Below, piece by piece: positions 5,897 through 7,923 of a stretch of 7,923 bases of DNA; the stretch's first letter is position 1; each line of letters opens with the position of its first letter. Where the stretch lies: assembly GCA_003516765.1 (NCBI GenBank), contig DPCD01000109.1, forward strand, positions 1 through 7,923. The letters run 5' to 3'. The translations under genes were made by a program, and so were the position numbers. Below the pieces are notes generated by a model. It was not told the DNA's origin and searched no databases. It saw only the letters and a list, made by a program, of their open reading frames with translations. This stretch comes from Clostridiales bacterium. GTDB taxonomy: Bacteria > Bacillota > Clostridia > Oscillospirales > Oscillospiraceae.

Positions 5897-6916
5897 ATGC
5901 AAAAATCGGTATTTGTCATCGGCGGCACGGGCGTGATGGGAAAATTTCTGGTGGAGAAGCTTCTTTCGCGCGGGGTGCGTGTGGACGCAGCAACGCTCGA
6001 CGATGTGAAAAGCGAAGACGCTGCGCTGCGTTACTATAGGCAGAACTTCATGGACCTTCGCACGCTCGAACGGTTTCTTTCCGGACGGCACTATGACGCG
6101 ATTGTCGATTTTATGACCTATTCCACCGCGCAGCTTGCCGAGCGGTTTGAGCTGCTGCTAAAATCCTGCGGGCAGTACATGTTTTTATCCTCCTACCGCG
6201 TATATGCGGATGCTGAGCTTCCGACGAGGGAAGCTTCACCGCGGATTCTCGACATCACGCAGGACCGTGAGCTGCTGCAGAGCGACGACTACACCGTCAG
6301 CAAAGCGCGGCAGGAAAACATCATCCGCTCTTCGCATTTTCAAAAATGGACCATTGTCCGCCCGTCGATCACGTATTCTCCGCGCCGGACGGCGTTTATC
6401 ACGCTGGAGCTGCCGCTGCTGCTGCGACGGGCAAAAAAGCACCAGCCGGTGTTTTTGCCGGAAGAGGCGCTGCACGTTTCGGCAACCTGCACATGGGCAG
6501 GGGACGTTGCCGAGCTGATGGCGCGGCTGCTGTTTCAGAAACAGGCGCTGGGGGAGTGCTACTCTCTTTGCACTGCCGAGCATCACACCTGGGGTGAAAT
6601 TGCGCAGATGTACGAGAAGCTTCTCGACGTGCAATTCGTTCCGGTTCCGGCGCAGGACTATCTTTCGTTCTTTGAAAACAGCCTCAGCGCGCGCGTGCAG
6701 CTGCGCTATGACAGGCTGATGCAGCGCGAAATGGACAACCGGAAGGTTTTGCTGGCTGCCGGCATGCAGCAGGCGGATTTCACGCCGCTTGCCGAAGGCC
6801 TCTCGCGTGTGCTTGCCGCGCTGCCGGAAAATGCAGACTTCCCGGAGGCGTTCCAGCTCTGGCACGTGGATGCGGCGATGGACGCTTACGCGGCGGCACA
6901 TCCAGCACTGGTCTGA
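5897..6916 (+). CDS. NAD-dependent epimerase/dehydratase-like protein (extended SDR)
   Basis: A 339-residue SDR protein. The start has the glycine motif GGTGVMG (9-15) after a short strand SVFVI. FLSSYRVYAD (96-105) holds the active-site serine region, and YTVSK (132-136) gives the YxxxK pair Y132/K136. WTIVRPSITYSP (151-162) is the usual substrate-side motif. ATCTWAGDVAELMARLL (196-212) matches the V-H-V-D-D-V-A-like element seen in sugar-nucleotide epimerases. The first-domain acidic position after strand two is less clear (AATLDDVKSED, 31-41), so cofactor choice is uncertain. AGGGGG (5883-5888) eight bases upstream of the ATG overlaps the stop of the Gfo/Idh/MocA gene, so it belongs to the same transcript. 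It could epimerise, dehydrate or reduce the sugar product of the other enzymes. It ends the operon; only a weak hairpin follows. Confidence 0.9.
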   Translation: MQKSVFVIGGTGVMGKFLVEKLLSRGVRVDAATLDDVKSEDAALRYYRQNFMDLRTLERFLSGRHYDAIVDFMTYSTAQLAERFELLLKSCGQYMFLSSYRVYADAELPTREASPRILDITQDRELLQSDDYTVSKARQENIIRSSHFQKWTIVRPSITYSPRRTAFITLELPLLLRRAKKHQPVFLPEEALHVSATCTWAGDVAELMARLLFQKQALGECYSLCTAEHHTWGEIAQMYEKLLDVQFVPVPAQDYLSFFENSLSARVQLRYDRLMQREMDNRKVLLAAGMQQADFTPLAEGLSRVLAALPENADFPEAFQLWHVDAAMDAYAAAHPALV

Positions 6917-7180
6917 CGCGCGCTCGACATTATCACCAATGATGCACAGCATTTTTTGTGAAGTTCATCAAAAACGCAGGGCGTGTGTTGCAAAAAAGTG
7001 TGCGTAGTTTACATGGAATTTTGTCTTGCGCGTTTCCGGAGAAAAATTCTATAATGAGTACAGAGAATGTAAGGCAGGCAGAGTTCCTTCTGGTGCTTTT
7101 GCCCAAAACCGTTTACGGCAGAGCGTTCGCCCGCGGCGCGGCTTTCTTCTCTCAGCAATCAACTTTTCAGGGGGAGGAAC
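6917..7180. other. Intergenic region between the operon and the ABC transporter
   Basis: This 264-base gap holds no convincing gene. Just after the operon, ATGC-ACA-GCAT (6942-6952) runs into six Ts (6952-6957), a weak terminator-like element with only four stem pairs. A 9-base palindrome TGAA-G-TTCA lies at 6959-6967. The ABC transporter promoter follows, then a leader of about 120 bases that carries GGCAGAG twice (7077-7083 and 7117-7123). Confidence 0.6.
7026..7055 (+). promoter_or_regulatory. Promoter of the sugar ABC transporter genes
   Basis: TTGCGC (7026-7031) and a perfect TATAAT (7050-7055) are separated by 18 bases. Transcription would start near 7062 and give a leader of about 119 bases. 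The transporter can therefore be expressed independently of the oxidoreductase operon. Confidence 0.6.
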
Positions 7181-7923
7181 ATGGAAAACAGAATTGAGTT
7201 CAAAAACATCACCAAGTACTTTCCCGGCGTGAAAGCTCTCGACAACATCAGCTTTACGGCAAATGGCGGCGAGGTCTTAGCCCTGATGGGGGAGAACGGC
7301 GCCGGCAAGTCGACCCTTTTGAAAATTCTAAACGGCGACTACCAGCAGACCAGCGGCGAGTATCTTGTCAACGGTCAGCCGTGCCACTTCAACAGCCCTG
7401 CCGAGGCGGTCGCCGCCGGCATCGGCGTGATTTATCAGGAGCGCCAGATCATGCTCCAGCTCACCGTCGGCGAAAACATCTACCTCGGTCGGCTTCCGAC
7501 CGGCGCGTTCGGCAAGATCAAAACCAAGGAGCTGCACGAAAAGGCGCAGAAAATCATTGACGATTTCGGTCTGAACATCAAGTCGACCGACAAGGTCAAG
7601 GACCTGAGCATCGCCTATCAGCAGATGGTCGAGATCATGAAGGCGTACAGCCGTGAGAACCTTAAGATGATCGCCTTCGACGAGCCGACTGCAAGCCTTT
7701 CCGACGCCGAGATCGAAAGCCTCTTCCATATCATCCATAAGCTCAAGGACGAAGGAAAGGTCGTCATTTACGTCTCGCACCGCATGGCGGAAATCCGCCA
7801 GATCGCAGACCGCGTCGCCATCTTCAAAGACGGCTGCTACGTGGGCGATTCGCGTGTCGACGAAATTACCGATGCACAGCTCATTCAGAAAATGGTCGGG
7901 CGCGACCTCGGCGATATTTTCAG
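7181..7923 (+). CDS. Sugar ABC transporter ATP-binding protein, CUT2 type (RbsA/MglA-like), 5' part
   Basis: The first 247 residues of an ATPase that normally has two fused nucleotide-binding domains of about 500 residues; the gene runs off the right edge. Within this first domain: FPGVKALDNISF (14-25), Walker A GENGAGKST (37-45), Q-loop VIYQE (83-87), TVGENIYLGR (95-104), signature LSIAYQQMVEI (142-152), Walker B with catalytic Glu in MIAFDEPTASLS (163-174, E168) and the switch histidine in YVSHRM (197-202, H200). FPGVKAL and the GENGAGKST start are typical of ribose/galactose/xylose importers. The normal signature glycine (LSxGQ) is Ala here; MglA-type proteins also vary at this site. GGGGGAGG (7170-7177) precedes the ATG. 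Permease and binding-protein genes are expected downstream. It energises uptake of an unphosphorylated sugar or related compound across the membrane; which one cannot be told. Confidence 0.95.
   Translation, partial: MENRIEFKNITKYFPGVKALDNISFTANGGEVLALMGENGAGKSTLLKILNGDYQQTSGEYLVNGQPCHFNSPAEAVAAGIGVIYQERQIMLQLTVGENIYLGRLPTGAFGKIKTKELHEKAQKIIDDFGLNIKSTDKVKDLSIAYQQMVEIMKAYSRENLKMIAFDEPTASLSDAEIESLFHIIHKLKDEGKVVIYVSHRMAEIRQIADRVAIFKDGCYVGDSRVDEITDAQLIQKMVGRDLGDIF

Noticed and set aside
4817..6091. Long minus-strand open frame of 424 codons opposite the Gfo/Idh/MocA gene
   Set aside because: Same pattern: no family motif, Arg/His/Ala-rich, crosses a plus-strand gene boundary. Antisense shadow.
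6942..6957. Terminator after the oxidoreductase operon
   Set aside because: Only four stem pairs before the T-run; too weak to list as a terminator of its own, so it is described with the intergenic region.
7062..7180. Riboswitch in the ABC transporter leader
   Set aside because: The leader is long enough, but I could find no stable stem set or known aptamer motif by eye.
6958..7197. Small plus-strand frame of 79 codons before the ABC gene
   Set aside because: It spans the TATAAT promoter and the ribosome site of the ABC gene and has no good ribosome site of its own.

Overview
The window looks like a chromosomal carbohydrate-use region from a moderately GC-rich member of the Bacillota, most likely class Clostridia (an Oscillospirales-like gut lineage). 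This is inferred from strong AGGAGG-type ribosome binding sites, AT-rich sigma-A-like promoters (TATAAT) in otherwise GC-rich DNA, ATGA gene overlaps and the protein types. No marker gene fixes the taxonomy.

Layout, left to right. (1) The 5' part of a DUF5107-type protein gene leaves the window on the minus strand. (2) A divergent regulator gene starts at about 639 on the plus strand. Its protein has a LacI/GalR-like sugar-binding core but carries its DNA-binding helix-turn-helix at the C-terminus. The two genes share a roughly 215-base control region with back-to-back promoters. (3) A strong hairpin terminator at 1754-1793 separates it from a convergent AraC-family regulator gene on the minus strand (1792-2625). 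(4) Divergent from the AraC gene is a tight plus-strand operon of four NAD(P)-dependent oxidoreductases (2875-6916): a PIG3-type quinone-oxidoreductase-like MDR protein, a second MDR protein lacking the usual zinc ligands, a Gfo/Idh/MocA dehydrogenase and an extended-SDR epimerase/dehydratase-like protein. The first three overlap by ATGA and the fourth follows after 12 bases. (5) After a 264-base gap with its own promoter comes the first part of a CUT2-type sugar ABC transporter ATPase gene (7181 to the right edge).

How they may work together (inference): the ABC transporter would bring in an unphosphorylated sugar, polyol or glycoside. The four redox enzymes would oxidise, epimerise or reduce it, with the AraC-family and LacI-like regulators responding to the substrate or an intermediate. 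No kinase, aldolase, isomerase or glycosidase is visible, so the substrate cannot be named. The set of four unrelated-family dehydrogenases is the most interesting part of the window and could be an undescribed catabolic route. No RNA genes, mobile elements or CRISPR arrays were seen.
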